Origin: DASWJZ01 sp050728815
GTDB lineage: Bacteria > Pseudomonadota > Alphaproteobacteria > Rhizobiales > Afifellaceae
Direction of reading: 5' to 3'
NCBI GenBank assembly: GCA_050728815.1
Contig: JBOHKB010000056.1
Span: 1 to 19,340 of the forward strand
Length of the DNA stretch: 19,340 nt
Every line of letters starts with the position of its first letter. Positions within the stretch are counted from its first letter, which is position 1. The notes below the pieces were generated by a model that saw only the letters and a program-made list of their open reading frames with translations, was not told where the DNA came from and did no database searches. Both the position numbers and the translations under genes were made by a program. Positions 1 to 6,493 of this stretch are shown piece after piece.

Positions 1-717
1 ACGCTGAACGGGTCCGGCCTGATGCTGAATCCCTATATTGCGATCGCGGTTCTGGTCGTGGTCGGCGTCGCCATCGGCGGCCTCAATGGCACGCTGATCG
101 TGCGGCTCGGGCTGAACGCCTTCATCACCACGCTCGCGATGCTGATCCTCCTGCGTGGCGTAACGATCGGCCTGACGAATGGCCGGACGCTCTACGACCT
201 GCCGGAGCCGCTGCTCTATCTCGGCAATGCGCGCTGGCTCGGGCTCCCGGCGGCGGTCTGGGTGTCGGCGGGCCTCTTCATCCTCGCCGGCTACATCCTT
301 CGCTACCACCGCTTCGGGCGTGCGCTTTACGCCATCGGTGGAAACGCCGAGGCCGCGCGCGCGGCGGGCATTCCGGTCGACCGCTACATCTGGGCGGTGT
401 TCGCGATTGCCGGAGGTCTCGCGGCGCTTTCCGGCCTGATGCTGACGGGGCGAATGGCCTCGGTCCTCTCCGGCCAGGGCCAGAACATGATTTTCACCGT
501 CTTCGCGGCATGCGTGATCGGGCGGATCAGCCTGAACGGAGGCCGCGGCTCGGTGTTCGGCGCTCTCTGCGGCGTGATGCTCCTCGGCATCATCTCGAAC
601 ATCCTGACGCTCTCGAACATCGAGACGTTCTGGATATCAGCCACCTACGGCGCGATCATCCTGCTGTCGCTGATCGTCACGCGGCTGACCTCTGGAAAAT
701 CGTACCGGAGCGACTGA
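1..717 (+). CDS. RbsC-type sugar ABC transporter permease, 3' part (5' truncated by window)
   Basis: This is an inner-membrane permease of the ribose/xylose/autoinducer-2 (BPD_transp_2) class, which forms the channel for a periplasmic sugar-binding protein. The frame is open from base 1, so the gene enters from the left. The ATG at 22 is internal, since RbsC-like proteins are usually about 310-340 residues and only 238 codons are visible. Several hydrophobic helices are visible. Family landmarks are IGGNAEAARAAGIP, corresponding to the cytoplasmic loop that contacts the ATPase, and ISLNGGRGSVFGA near the C-terminus. In the latter, relatives usually read GG-S-L rather than GR-I-S-L, a small deviation. 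The gene ends at TGA 715-717. The binding protein and ATPase partners are presumably upstream, outside the window. A LacI-like operator core lies 16 nt after the stop. Family assignment is confident; the substrate is unknown. Confidence 0.9.
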   Translation, partial: TLNGSGLMLNPYIAIAVLVVVGVAIGGLNGTLIVRLGLNAFITTLAMLILLRGVTIGLTNGRTLYDLPEPLLYLGNARWLGLPAAVWVSAGLFILAGYILRYHRFGRALYAIGGNAEAARAAGIPVDRYIWAVFAIAGGLAALSGLMLTGRMASVLSGQGQNMIFTVFAACVIGRISLNGGRGSVFGALCGVMLLGIISNILTLSNIETFWISATYGAIILLSLIVTRLTSGKSYRSD

Positions 718-733
718 ATCACGCTCATATGCG

Positions 734-741
734 AAACGTTT
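734..741. promoter_or_regulatory. Auxiliary LacI-family-like operator core AAACGTTT
   Basis: The perfect 8-bp palindrome AAACGTTT sits within atgcgaaacgttttatgc, just past the permease stop. Palindromes centred on CG and flanked by A and T runs are the usual LacI-family operator form. The prefix atgcgaaacg is repeated at 6229-6238 in the other regulatory region. It lies about 285 bp upstream of the promoter-proximal site at 1012-1028, which would fit an auxiliary looping operator. The function is inferred. Confidence 0.45.
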
Positions 742-992
742 TATGCATTCCCCGGTGTTGCGTCCGCTGAAGAGCACGGCTGGGATTATCCCGTGGCAAC
801 GGAGAGGTTCGCGCTCAAGATGCCCACGACTTCTCGAAATGAACAACGATATTTAACGCCTTGTCTTTGCTAATAAACACTGACCAGGCGACCTATCGCC
901 CGAGCTGCGGACGACGGGCGCGGATCGTGTCGGGAACCTGCTCGTCTACTGTCGTGAGAGCGCCCAATCTCGCGCTGCAACAACTTTTCCCC

Positions 993-1021
993 TTGCCTTC
1001 ACGAAGGCACAAAACTTAAAT
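993..1021 (+). promoter_or_regulatory. Putative sigma70-type promoter of the enzyme cassette
   Basis: TTGCCT at 993-998 and TTAAAT at 1016-1021 are separated by exactly 17 bp. The -10 box lies inside the 17-base repeat shared with the promoter at 6340-6368, which has the same spacing. Transcription would start near 1028 and give a 5' leader of about 68 nt before the cupin ATG. Each box matches only four of six consensus positions; the duplicated arrangement is what makes the call credible. Confidence 0.5.
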
Positions 1022-1028
1022 CGTTTTC
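1012..1028. promoter_or_regulatory. LacI-family-like operator overlapping the -10 box (copy 1 of 2)
   Basis: The 17-mer aaacttaaatcgttttc is identical to 6359-6375. Its core AAATCGTTTT is a near-palindrome of the AAANCGNTTT type. Binding here would cover the -10 box and block transcription of the cassette. The two copies sit in otherwise unlike sequence, so they are not the remnant of a longer duplication. Confidence 0.6.
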
Positions 1029-1095
1029 GAAGGTCTGACGCTGCCCAATGCTTGCAACGACCCCACCGACCGCCGGAGTTGAGAAAGGCCAGCCG

Positions 1096-1566
1096 ATGAA
1101 ACCGAAAGAGAAGAGCCGCTACAAGCTCGATCCGGGCGATTTCAAGCCCGACAAGACTCTCAAGGAGGACCGCGGCTGGCTGAAGATGGACGTCCGCTGG
1201 ATCGTGACCGAGAAGACGATGGGCTCCGAGATGACGGTCGTCGGCCGCACCATCATGCCGCCCGGCGTCGGCTCCAAGCACGCCCTTCATCGCCATCCGA
1301 ATGCCGAGGAGTGGGAGTACATCGTCCACGGCACGGGCATCAAGCACGTGGGCGACGAGACGTTCTATCTTCGCGCCGGCGAGTTGGCGTTCATCCCGCG
1401 CAACGTCTACCACGGGCTCGAAAACGCCTCGGAGAACGAGCCGCTGATCACGCTCTGGGGCTATTGCGGCGCGCCGAGCCTCGAGAAGGCCGGCTATGTC
1501 CTTCCGGAGGACAAGGGCAAAGGCGTCGCGAAGCGGGCAGGCAAGAGCAGGCGCAAACAGAAGTGA
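1096..1566 (+). CDS. Small cupin-domain protein
   Basis: This is a single-domain cupin of 156 residues, expected to be a cytoplasmic beta-barrel that binds a metal. Cupin motif 1 is visible as HRHPNAEEWEYIVHG, with H65, H67 and E71/E72 as likely metal ligands. Motif 2 is GELAFIPRNVYHGLEN, with H106. The C-terminal tail is strongly basic (roughly residues 141-156). I chose the ATG at 1096 because GAGAAAGG at 1081-1088 lies 7 nt upstream. The in-frame ATG at 1048 would add 16 residues and has no such site. It is the first gene of the cassette behind the putative operator-controlled promoter, 100 nt before the amidohydrolase. Small cupins in sugar operons may be isomerases, lyases, dioxygenases or sugar-binding proteins; nothing here decides between these. 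Confidence 0.85.
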   Translation: MKPKEKSRYKLDPGDFKPDKTLKEDRGWLKMDVRWIVTEKTMGSEMTVVGRTIMPPGVGSKHALHRHPNAEEWEYIVHGTGIKHVGDETFYLRAGELAFIPRNVYHGLENASENEPLITLWGYCGAPSLEKAGYVLPEDKGKGVAKRAGKSRRKQK

Positions 1567-1576
1567 CGTGCAGAGC

Positions 1577-1597
1577 GGCGCGCCGAGAGTGCGCGCC
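1577..1597 (+). other. Intercistronic stem-loop between cupin and amidohydrolase genes
   Basis: GGCGCGC at 1577-1583 pairs perfectly with GCGCGCC at 1591-1597 around a 7-nt loop, 10 nt after the cupin stop. No T-run follows, so it does not look like an intrinsic terminator. An mRNA-processing or stabilising role is possible but unproven. Confidence 0.4.
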
Positions 1598-1666
1598 GGC
1601 GCGGCCTGTCCCGGCGGCCGGGCCTAGGTAGAGAAAAGAAAAAGCACGTCGATCGGGGAGGAAGAG

Positions 1667-3055
1667 ATGGCGCGGACCCTCATTCGCAATGCGACGATCA
1701 TTTCGGTCGATCCGGCGATCGGCGACCTCCAGCACGGCGACATCCTGATCGACGGAAGCAAGATCGCCAAAATCGCGCCCTCGATCAAAGCGGACGGCGC
1801 GGAGGCGGTCGACGCCACGAACCGGATCGCGATCCCCGGCTTCATCGATACGCACCGCCACACCTGGGAGTCGCTTCTCCGCGCGACCGGACCCGACTGG
1901 TCGCTCGCTCAGTACTTCACTGGAGTCCGCGTCACCATGGGCGGCCTCTATACGCCGGAGGACAACTACGTCGCCAACCTGCTCGGCGCGCTCGACGCAC
2001 TGGATAGCGGGATCACCACCCTCTACGACTGGTCGCACAACAACAATTCGCCCGAGCACGCAGACGGGTCGATCCGGGGCCTGAAGGATTCCGGCATTCG
2101 CGGCGTGTTCGGGTACGGCAACGCCAACGCCGAATGGTTCCCGCCGAACACGATCGCGACCAACTACGACGACATCCGCCGCGTCAGGAAAGAGCACTTT
2201 TCCTCCGACGACGGGCTGGTGACGATGGCGGTCGCCGCGCGCGGCCCGCAATTCACCACGCTCGATATCACCGAGCAGGATTTTCTGACGGCGCGCGAGG
2301 TCGGCGTGCGGATCACGGTGCATGTCGGCGACGGGCTGTGGGGGCTGAACAAACCCATCGTGCAGCTGAACTCGCGCAAGCTCCTCCGCGACGACACCAC
2401 CTATGTCCACTGCAACACGATCGGCGACGAGGAATACCGGCTGATTGCCGACACCGGCGGCACCGGCTCGATCGCGCCCGAGGTCGAGATGCAGATGGGG
2501 CACGGCCTGCCGCCGGCGCTCCGTTTCCTGAAAGTCGGCATCCGGCCGAGCCTCTCGATCGATGTGGTGACGACCGTGCCGAGCGACATGTTCAACGCCA
2601 TGCGCGCGCTTCTCGCCGGCACCAGGCTGATGACGCATCGGCAGGCGCTCGAGGAGAAGCGGGCGATCCATCCGCTGCCGCTGACGAGCCGCGACGTGCT
2701 TGAGTTCGCCACGCTGCAAGGCGCGAAGGCCTGCGGCCTCGACCACAAGACCGGCAGCCTGACGCCCGGCAAGGAAGCGGACATCGTGCTCGTCAGCACC
2801 GACAGCATGAACCTGATCCCGATGAACAACCCGGTCGGCGCGGTCGCCGAGTTCGCAAATGTCGGCAACGTCGACAGCGTGTTCATCGCCGGCAAGGCGC
2901 GCAAGCGGAACGGCAAGCTGCTCGACATCGACTTCGCTGCCTTCCGCAGGAAGGTGGACCAGCACCGTGACGCGCTCTTCGCGCGCGCCGGCGTGCCGAC
3001 GGACGGCTCGTGGATCGTCGCGCCCTACGAGGAAGAGCCGAAGTCGGAGTTTTAG
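1667..3055 (+). CDS. Metal-dependent amidohydrolase (COG0402, cytosine deaminase/chlorohydrolase-like)
   Basis: This is a 462-residue member of the amidohydrolase superfamily, which hydrolyses C-N or C-Cl bonds on rings (deaminases, s-triazine hydrolases, 8-oxoguanine deaminase) using one active-site zinc or iron. The N-terminal beta-sandwich leads into PGFIDTHRHTWESL, giving the HxH metal ligands H63 and H65. Further along come ITVHVGD (H219), YVHCN (H248) and SLSIDVVTTVP (D299), the usual positions of the remaining metal and catalytic residues. Near the C-terminus, the stretch from GSLTPGKEADIV onward rejoins the beta-sandwich. There is no signal peptide, so it should be cytoplasmic. GGGGAGGAA at 1656-1663 supports the ATG at 1667. 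The length is normal for the family. The substrate is unknown; the neighbouring sugar importer and oxidoreductases suggest a nitrogen-containing or cyclic sugar-derived compound, which is inference. Confidence 0.92.
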   Translation: MARTLIRNATIISVDPAIGDLQHGDILIDGSKIAKIAPSIKADGAEAVDATNRIAIPGFIDTHRHTWESLLRATGPDWSLAQYFTGVRVTMGGLYTPEDNYVANLLGALDALDSGITTLYDWSHNNNSPEHADGSIRGLKDSGIRGVFGYGNANAEWFPPNTIATNYDDIRRVRKEHFSSDDGLVTMAVAARGPQFTTLDITEQDFLTAREVGVRITVHVGDGLWGLNKPIVQLNSRKLLRDDTTYVHCNTIGDEEYRLIADTGGTGSIAPEVEMQMGHGLPPALRFLKVGIRPSLSIDVVTTVPSDMFNAMRALLAGTRLMTHRQALEEKRAIHPLPLTSRDVLEFATLQGAKACGLDHKTGSLTPGKEADIVLVSTDSMNLIPMNNPVGAVAEFANVGNVDSVFIAGKARKRNGKLLDIDFAAFRRKVDQHRDALFARAGVPTDGSWIVAPYEEEPKSEF

Positions 3056-3111
3056 CTTCGCGGCAAGCGGCTGCGGTCGCTGGCCCCGCGAGCCACTTGC
3101 GGAGTGTTCTG

Positions 3112-4203
3112 ATGGCAGCCCCGGCGACGTGTCAGCGCATCCCCGTCTCGCTTGTCAGCGGATTCCTGGGGAGCGGCAAGACGACGTTGATCGTGGCGCT
3201 GCTTCGGCAGCCGCGAATGCAGGGCGCCGCGGTCGTCGTCAACGAGTTCGGCGAGGTCGGCATCGACGATGCGATCTTCGCTGACGCGATCGGCTCAGAC
3301 GATGTCGCCCTCCTCGCCAACGGCTGCCTCTGCTGTGCGGCGGGCGACGATCTCGCACGGACGGTCTGGTCGCTGACCCGGCGGGAGCCGGCCCCGCCGC
3401 GGCGGATCGTGATCGAGACATCCGGCCTTGCCGACCCGGCGCCGGCGCTCGCGCGTCTGATTGCCGATCCGCGGCTCCGGCAGTCGACCCGGCTCGATTC
3501 ACTGGTTGTGACGATCGACGCCGTCAATGGAATGCGAAATCTCGACGAGCAGCCGATCGCCATGCGGCAGTGCGCGGTCGCCGATCGGCGCGTCGTCACA
3601 AAGACCGATCTCGCAGGCCCGGAGGCTGCTGCCGCGCTCGCAGAACGCCTGTTCGCCTTGAATCCCGGCGCCTCAGTGACGCAAGCCAATTTCGGCGCTG
3701 TCGAGGCGGAAGCGCTTTTCGGAGCGGCGCTTTTCGATGCGGACAGCGGGCGCGCCGACCTCGACCGCTGGCTCGGCCTCGACCGCTATCGCGCCAACCC
3801 GTGTGGGCACGAAGATCATTCGACGCATGACGCCGAACACGGCGACGCACATGACCATTCGGCCGCGTGCTGGCTCGTGGAGGAAGAGCGGCCCGTCGAC
3901 TGGGCGCTGCTCTCGCCGCTCCTCGGAGATATCGTCGCACGACATGGCGACAGCCTGCTCCGCCTGAAGGGCGTTATCTGGACGGCTGGCGACGAGCGCC
4001 CGCTTGCAATCCATGGGGTGCAGCGCGTGTACCATGCACCGGTCCGGCTCGGCCGCTGGACGCGACCTCCGAAGACCAGCATCGTCGCGATCGGCGATGA
4101 AGGCGCTGCCCCGGCCATTGCATCGATCGAGAAGGCGCTTGCGCGCGCGGCGGTCTCGGAGCTCTCCGCGCGCCCCTCCGCCTACGAAGGAGCTGAAGCA
4201 TGA
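3112..4203 (+). CDS. CobW/COG0523-family GTPase, putative metallochaperone with His-rich loop
   Basis: This is a 363-residue G3E-family P-loop GTPase. Members load metals (zinc, cobalt, iron) into client enzymes using GTP hydrolysis. Visible motifs are Walker A GFLGSGKT (17-24), NEFGEVGIDD (44-53), the metal-binding CxCC motif GCLCC (C72, C74, C75), ETSGLADP (102-109) and the base-recognition motif TKTD (163-166). A His/Asp-rich insert at 231-250 holds six histidines, typical of metal-handling members. A CobW C-terminal domain follows (RLKGVIW onward). I chose ATG 3112 because GGAG at 3101-3104 lies 7 nt upstream; an ATG at 3010 would overlap the amidohydrolase and add 34 atypical residues. 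It starts 56 nt after the metal-dependent amidohydrolase and overlaps the next gene by 4 nt. Metalation of the amidohydrolase is a reasonable inference. Confidence 0.92.
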   Translation: MAAPATCQRIPVSLVSGFLGSGKTTLIVALLRQPRMQGAAVVVNEFGEVGIDDAIFADAIGSDDVALLANGCLCCAAGDDLARTVWSLTRREPAPPRRIVIETSGLADPAPALARLIADPRLRQSTRLDSLVVTIDAVNGMRNLDEQPIAMRQCAVADRRVVTKTDLAGPEAAAALAERLFALNPGASVTQANFGAVEAEALFGAALFDADSGRADLDRWLGLDRYRANPCGHEDHSTHDAEHGDAHDHSAACWLVEEERPVDWALLSPLLGDIVARHGDSLLRLKGVIWTAGDERPLAIHGVQRVYHAPVRLGRWTRPPKTSIVAIGDEGAAPAIASIEKALARAAVSELSARPSAYEGAEA

Positions 4204-5174
4204 AGATCGGTTGGATCGGCGTTGGCCGCATGGGCGCTCCGATGGCCGCTCGGCTCCTCCGGGCCGGTCATCCCGTGAGCATCTGGAACCGCACGCGCGC
4301 CAAGACCGAAAGCGAAGAGCTGCGCGGCGCGAAGGTGGTCGATGCGAAATCAGAGCTCGCCGGCGTCGACGTGCTCTTCACGATGCTGTTGACCGGCAAG
4401 GACCTGATCGAGGTGTGCTTCGGTCCCGACGGTGTGTTCCGTGCCGGACAGAAGACCCTGCCGCGTATGCTCATCGACTGCTCGACCATCAGCATGGACG
4501 AGTCCGCGGAGGTGCGCGCTAGGCTCGACAAACTCGGCGTGCAGTTCCTCGCCGCTCCGGTCAGCGGCAATCCGAAGTGCGTGCGTGCCGGAAAATTCTG
4601 CTGCGTCGTATCCGGGCCGCGCGACGCTTACGACAAAGTGAAGCCGCTTCTTCTTGCGATCGCGCCGCGCGGCGCAGCGTATGCGGGCGAGGGCGAGCTC
4701 GCGCGCATGTGCAAGATCGCCGTCAATCTGCTCCTCGCCGTCGTCAACGCCAACATGATGGAAGTCACCCTGCTTGCGCAGAAGGCCGGCGTTCCGCGCC
4801 ACGCCTTCCTCGAATTCCTGAACGACAGCGTCGTCGGCTCGACCTTTACCCGCTACAAGACCCCTGCCCTCGTCAACCTCGACTGGACCACGACGTTCCC
4901 GCCCGCCGGCATGCGCAAGGACATCGACCTTGGCCTGTCAATCGCGCGCGAGCTGGATGTCGCGATGCCCATCACGGCAGCGATGCGCGAGGCGCTGCAA
5001 GCCCATTTCGGCGCGGCGATGCTGAAGCCGGACCCGAAGGCCTATCTTGCCAAGGACTTCGCCGCGCTGTTCGAAACGCTCGCGCTCATGTCCGGAATCG
5101 AACTGGAAAGCGAAAACGTCGCAGTATCGGACGGGCTCGAGCCGGAGGCGGCATCGGCGGGACCGAAGCGATGA
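4200..5174 (+). CDS. NAD(P)-dependent beta-hydroxyacid dehydrogenase (3-hydroxyisobutyrate dehydrogenase family)
   Basis: This is a 324-residue cytoplasmic oxidoreductase of the 3-hydroxyisobutyrate/tartronate-semialdehyde/6-phosphogluconate dehydrogenase superfamily, which interconverts a hydroxyacid and its aldehyde or keto form. The Rossmann fingerprint is GVGRMG at 7-12, followed by a basic patch after IWNRTRAK. That patch may favour NADP, but this is uncertain. The substrate-binding segment reads DCSTISMDES and then APVSGNPKCVRAGK (119-132). The catalytic lysine is K172 with N176 in CKIAVNLL; relatives often have two adjacent asparagines, and here only the second is kept. The start ATG at 4200 overlaps the CobW stop by 4 nt, indicating coupled translation. 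The tail past about residue 300 is variable and weakly conserved. The exact substrate cannot be read from the sequence. Confidence 0.9.
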   Translation: MKIGWIGVGRMGAPMAARLLRAGHPVSIWNRTRAKTESEELRGAKVVDAKSELAGVDVLFTMLLTGKDLIEVCFGPDGVFRAGQKTLPRMLIDCSTISMDESAEVRARLDKLGVQFLAAPVSGNPKCVRAGKFCCVVSGPRDAYDKVKPLLLAIAPRGAAYAGEGELARMCKIAVNLLLAVVNANMMEVTLLAQKAGVPRHAFLEFLNDSVVGSTFTRYKTPALVNLDWTTTFPPAGMRKDIDLGLSIARELDVAMPITAAMREALQAHFGAAMLKPDPKAYLAKDFAALFETLALMSGIELESENVAVSDGLEPEAASAGPKR

Positions 5175-6166
5175 GGGTGGCCGTGGCCGGCCTCGGCTGG
5201 TGGGGCCGGCAGATCATCGGCTGCCTTTCAAAGAGCCCACGCTTCGAGGTGATGTACGGAGTTGATCCGGCGCCAGCCGACGACATCGAATCCTTCAGAG
5301 CAAAGCACCCGCCGTTCAGACTTGCGTCTCACCTGGACGAAGTGCTGGCCGACCCGGCCGTGGAGGGCGTAATCCTCGCGACGCCCCACGCGCTCCATGA
5401 AGAGCAGGCGCTCCGGGTCGTCGCGGCCGGCAAAAACCTCTTCTGCGAGAAGCCGCTCACCATGACGGGCGCCGGCGCCGCCCGCATCGTCGACGCCTGC
5501 CGGCGGGCGGGGAAGGTTCTCGGCATCGGCCACGAGCGCCGTTTTGAGCCGGCGTTCGAGGAGCTGCAGGCCATGGTGGAGGCCGGCGCTCTGGGAAAAC
5601 TCCTGCTCCTTGAGGCGAACGCCAGCCACGACCTCTTCCGCAAGCTTTCCCCGTCGACCTGGCGGCTGAACAGCGAGCACGCGCCGGCCGGCTTGATGAC
5701 CGCGCTCGGCATCCACTTGACCGATCTCTTCGTGCACATGGCCGGCCCGGCGGCGGAGGTGCGCGCCCGCACGACCACGATGATCCTGAAACCCCCCGCC
5801 GAGGATTTCATGAGCGCCGACATCATCTTCAAATCCGGCGTGCGGGCGAAGATCACCTCGGTGTCGGTCACGCCCTTCTACAGCCGCGTCACCGCCTTCG
5901 GTGACAAAGGCTGGGCCGAGATCGTCGCGGAGGCCAATGTCGATCAAGGAAAACCCACGGTTCTGACGCGGGTCGATCAGGGCGGACGCCGGAGCACGGT
6001 CTACAAGCCGACCGACACCGTCACGCAGAATTTCGAGGCGTGGGCGGACGCCGTCGCGGGGCGCGCGCCCTATCGTTTCACTCCGGAAGAGCTGGTCGAG
6101 AACATCCGGATCTTCGAGGCGATCGTCAGGTCGTCGCGGAACGACGGCGCCGCCGAGCGCCTCTGA
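5171..6166 (+). CDS. Gfo/Idh/MocA-family NAD(P)-dependent oxidoreductase
   Basis: This is a 331-residue two-domain dehydrogenase of the glucose-fructose oxidoreductase/inositol dehydrogenase family, which oxidises hydroxyls on sugars, inositols and related polyols. The N-terminal dinucleotide fold begins VAVAGLGWWG (residues 3-12). The family hallmark FCEKPLTM contains E93-K94-P95, and KVLGIGHERRFEPAF follows in the expected place. The C-terminal half has the usual open beta-sheet region (LEANASHD, then GLMTALGIHLTDLF). The start is the ATG at 5171, overlapping the previous stop by 4 nt. The same frame stays open further upstream, but that part is the shadow of the dehydrogenase gene. It is the last gene of the cassette, and a 327-bp regulatory gap follows. 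A polyol or sugar-acid substrate fits with the adjacent sugar importer, by inference. Confidence 0.92.
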   Translation: MRVAVAGLGWWGRQIIGCLSKSPRFEVMYGVDPAPADDIESFRAKHPPFRLASHLDEVLADPAVEGVILATPHALHEEQALRVVAAGKNLFCEKPLTMTGAGAARIVDACRRAGKVLGIGHERRFEPAFEELQAMVEAGALGKLLLLEANASHDLFRKLSPSTWRLNSEHAPAGLMTALGIHLTDLFVHMAGPAAEVRARTTTMILKPPAEDFMSADIIFKSGVRAKITSVSVTPFYSRVTAFGDKGWAEIVAEANVDQGKPTVLTRVDQGGRRSTVYKPTDTVTQNFEAWADAVAGRAPYRFTPEELVENIRIFEAIVRSSRNDGAAERL

Positions 6167-6228
6167 GTCGCGAACGGCGGTCGCCCGACCGGTTCCGCAC
6201 AAGCAAAGCCCTCGCCCGGCTAACCAAA

Positions 6229-6241
6229 TGCGAAACGATTT
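6229..6241. promoter_or_regulatory. Auxiliary LacI-family-like operator, upstream of sugar importer
   Basis: The site reads atgcgaaacgatt followed by t. Its first ten bases match 730-739 in the other regulatory region, and its AAACGATTT core is nearly the reverse complement of the core in the 17-mer repeats. It lies about 133 bp upstream of the promoter-proximal copy. A looping or auxiliary operator role is inferred. Confidence 0.45.
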
Positions 6242-6339
6242 ACCGCTGAGGCGTGTCGGTTCTTCGCCGCAAAACGGCGATTCTATTCCTGATTTCAAAA
6301 GACTATAGGTCGGTCGAGCGTGAGCACTCGGTTTTCCGC

Positions 6340-6368
6340 TTGCGTTGGGTCGGACGATAAACTTAAAT
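6340..6368 (+). promoter_or_regulatory. Putative sigma70-type promoter of the sugar importer operon
   Basis: TTGCGT at 6340-6345 and TTAAAT at 6363-6368 are separated by exactly 17 bp, the same layout as 993-1021. The predicted start near 6375 leaves a leader of about 118 nt before the binding-protein ATG. Confidence 0.5.
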
Positions 6369-6375
6369 CGTTTTC
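6359..6375. promoter_or_regulatory. LacI-family-like operator overlapping the -10 box (copy 2 of 2)
   Basis: The 17-mer aaacttaaatcgttttc is identical to 1012-1028 and again covers the -10 box. The shared operator predicts that the importer and the enzyme cassette are switched together. Confidence 0.6.
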
Positions 6376-6453
6376 CGATGCGGAAGCTTGGCGTTTCCGC
6401 CCGTAAAGTCCGGGCGTCGCCCCGGCGGGGACGCGTGCCGGCTGCGGAAACGA

Positions 6454-6476
6454 GCGGCGCCGAGCTTGCGCGCCGC
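6454..6476 (+). other. 5' leader hairpin just upstream of the binding-protein ribosome-binding site
   Basis: GCGGCGC at 6454-6460 pairs perfectly with GCGCCGC at 6470-6476 around a 9-nt loop. It ends 5 nt before GGGAGGAG. It leaves the ribosome-binding site open, so a stabilising role at the 5' end is more likely than sequestration. Function is not shown. Confidence 0.35.
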
Positions 6477-6493
6477 AATCAGGGAGGAGACCA

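Larger units (their letters stand above)
718..1095. promoter_or_regulatory. Intergenic regulatory region before the enzyme cassette
   Basis: This is a 378-bp gap with no convincing gene. It is noticeably richer in A+T than its flanks. It holds a LacI-like palindrome core near 734-741, a putative promoter at 993-1021 with an overlapping operator at 1012-1028, and the ribosome-binding site of the cupin gene at 1081-1088. An in-frame ATG at 1048 exists but has no good Shine-Dalgarno sequence. I see no clear intrinsic terminator behind the upstream permease. Confidence 0.6.
6167..6493. promoter_or_regulatory. Intergenic regulatory region before the sugar importer
   Basis: This 327-bp gap carries no convincing gene. 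It holds an operator-like site at 6229-6241, a putative promoter at 6340-6368 with an overlapping operator at 6359-6375, a GC-rich leader with a hairpin at 6454-6476, and a strong ribosome-binding site (GGGAGGAG, 6482-6489). No clear intrinsic terminator separates it from the upstream cassette, so readthrough is possible. Confidence 0.6.

Noticed and set aside
1448..2965. Minus-strand open frame of 505 codons opposite the amidohydrolase
   Set aside because: Antisense shadow: composition is typical of reverse-strand GC-rich frames, no motif is seen, and the amidohydrolase on the plus strand has all its catalytic residues.
3010..3111. 34-codon N-terminal extension of the CobW-type GTPase
   Set aside because: It overlaps the amidohydrolase gene, has no family similarity, and the ATG at 3112 has GGAG at a good distance.
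4577..5170. Long upstream extension of the Gfo/Idh frame
   Set aside because: It lies wholly inside the beta-hydroxyacid dehydrogenase gene and is Arg-rich shadow sequence. The ATG at 5171 starts the Rossmann fold directly.
5228..6478. Minus-strand open frame of 416 codons opposite the Gfo/Idh gene and its downstream regulatory region
   Set aside because: Low-complexity reverse translation without a domain, and it would cover the operator-promoter region at 6340-6375.
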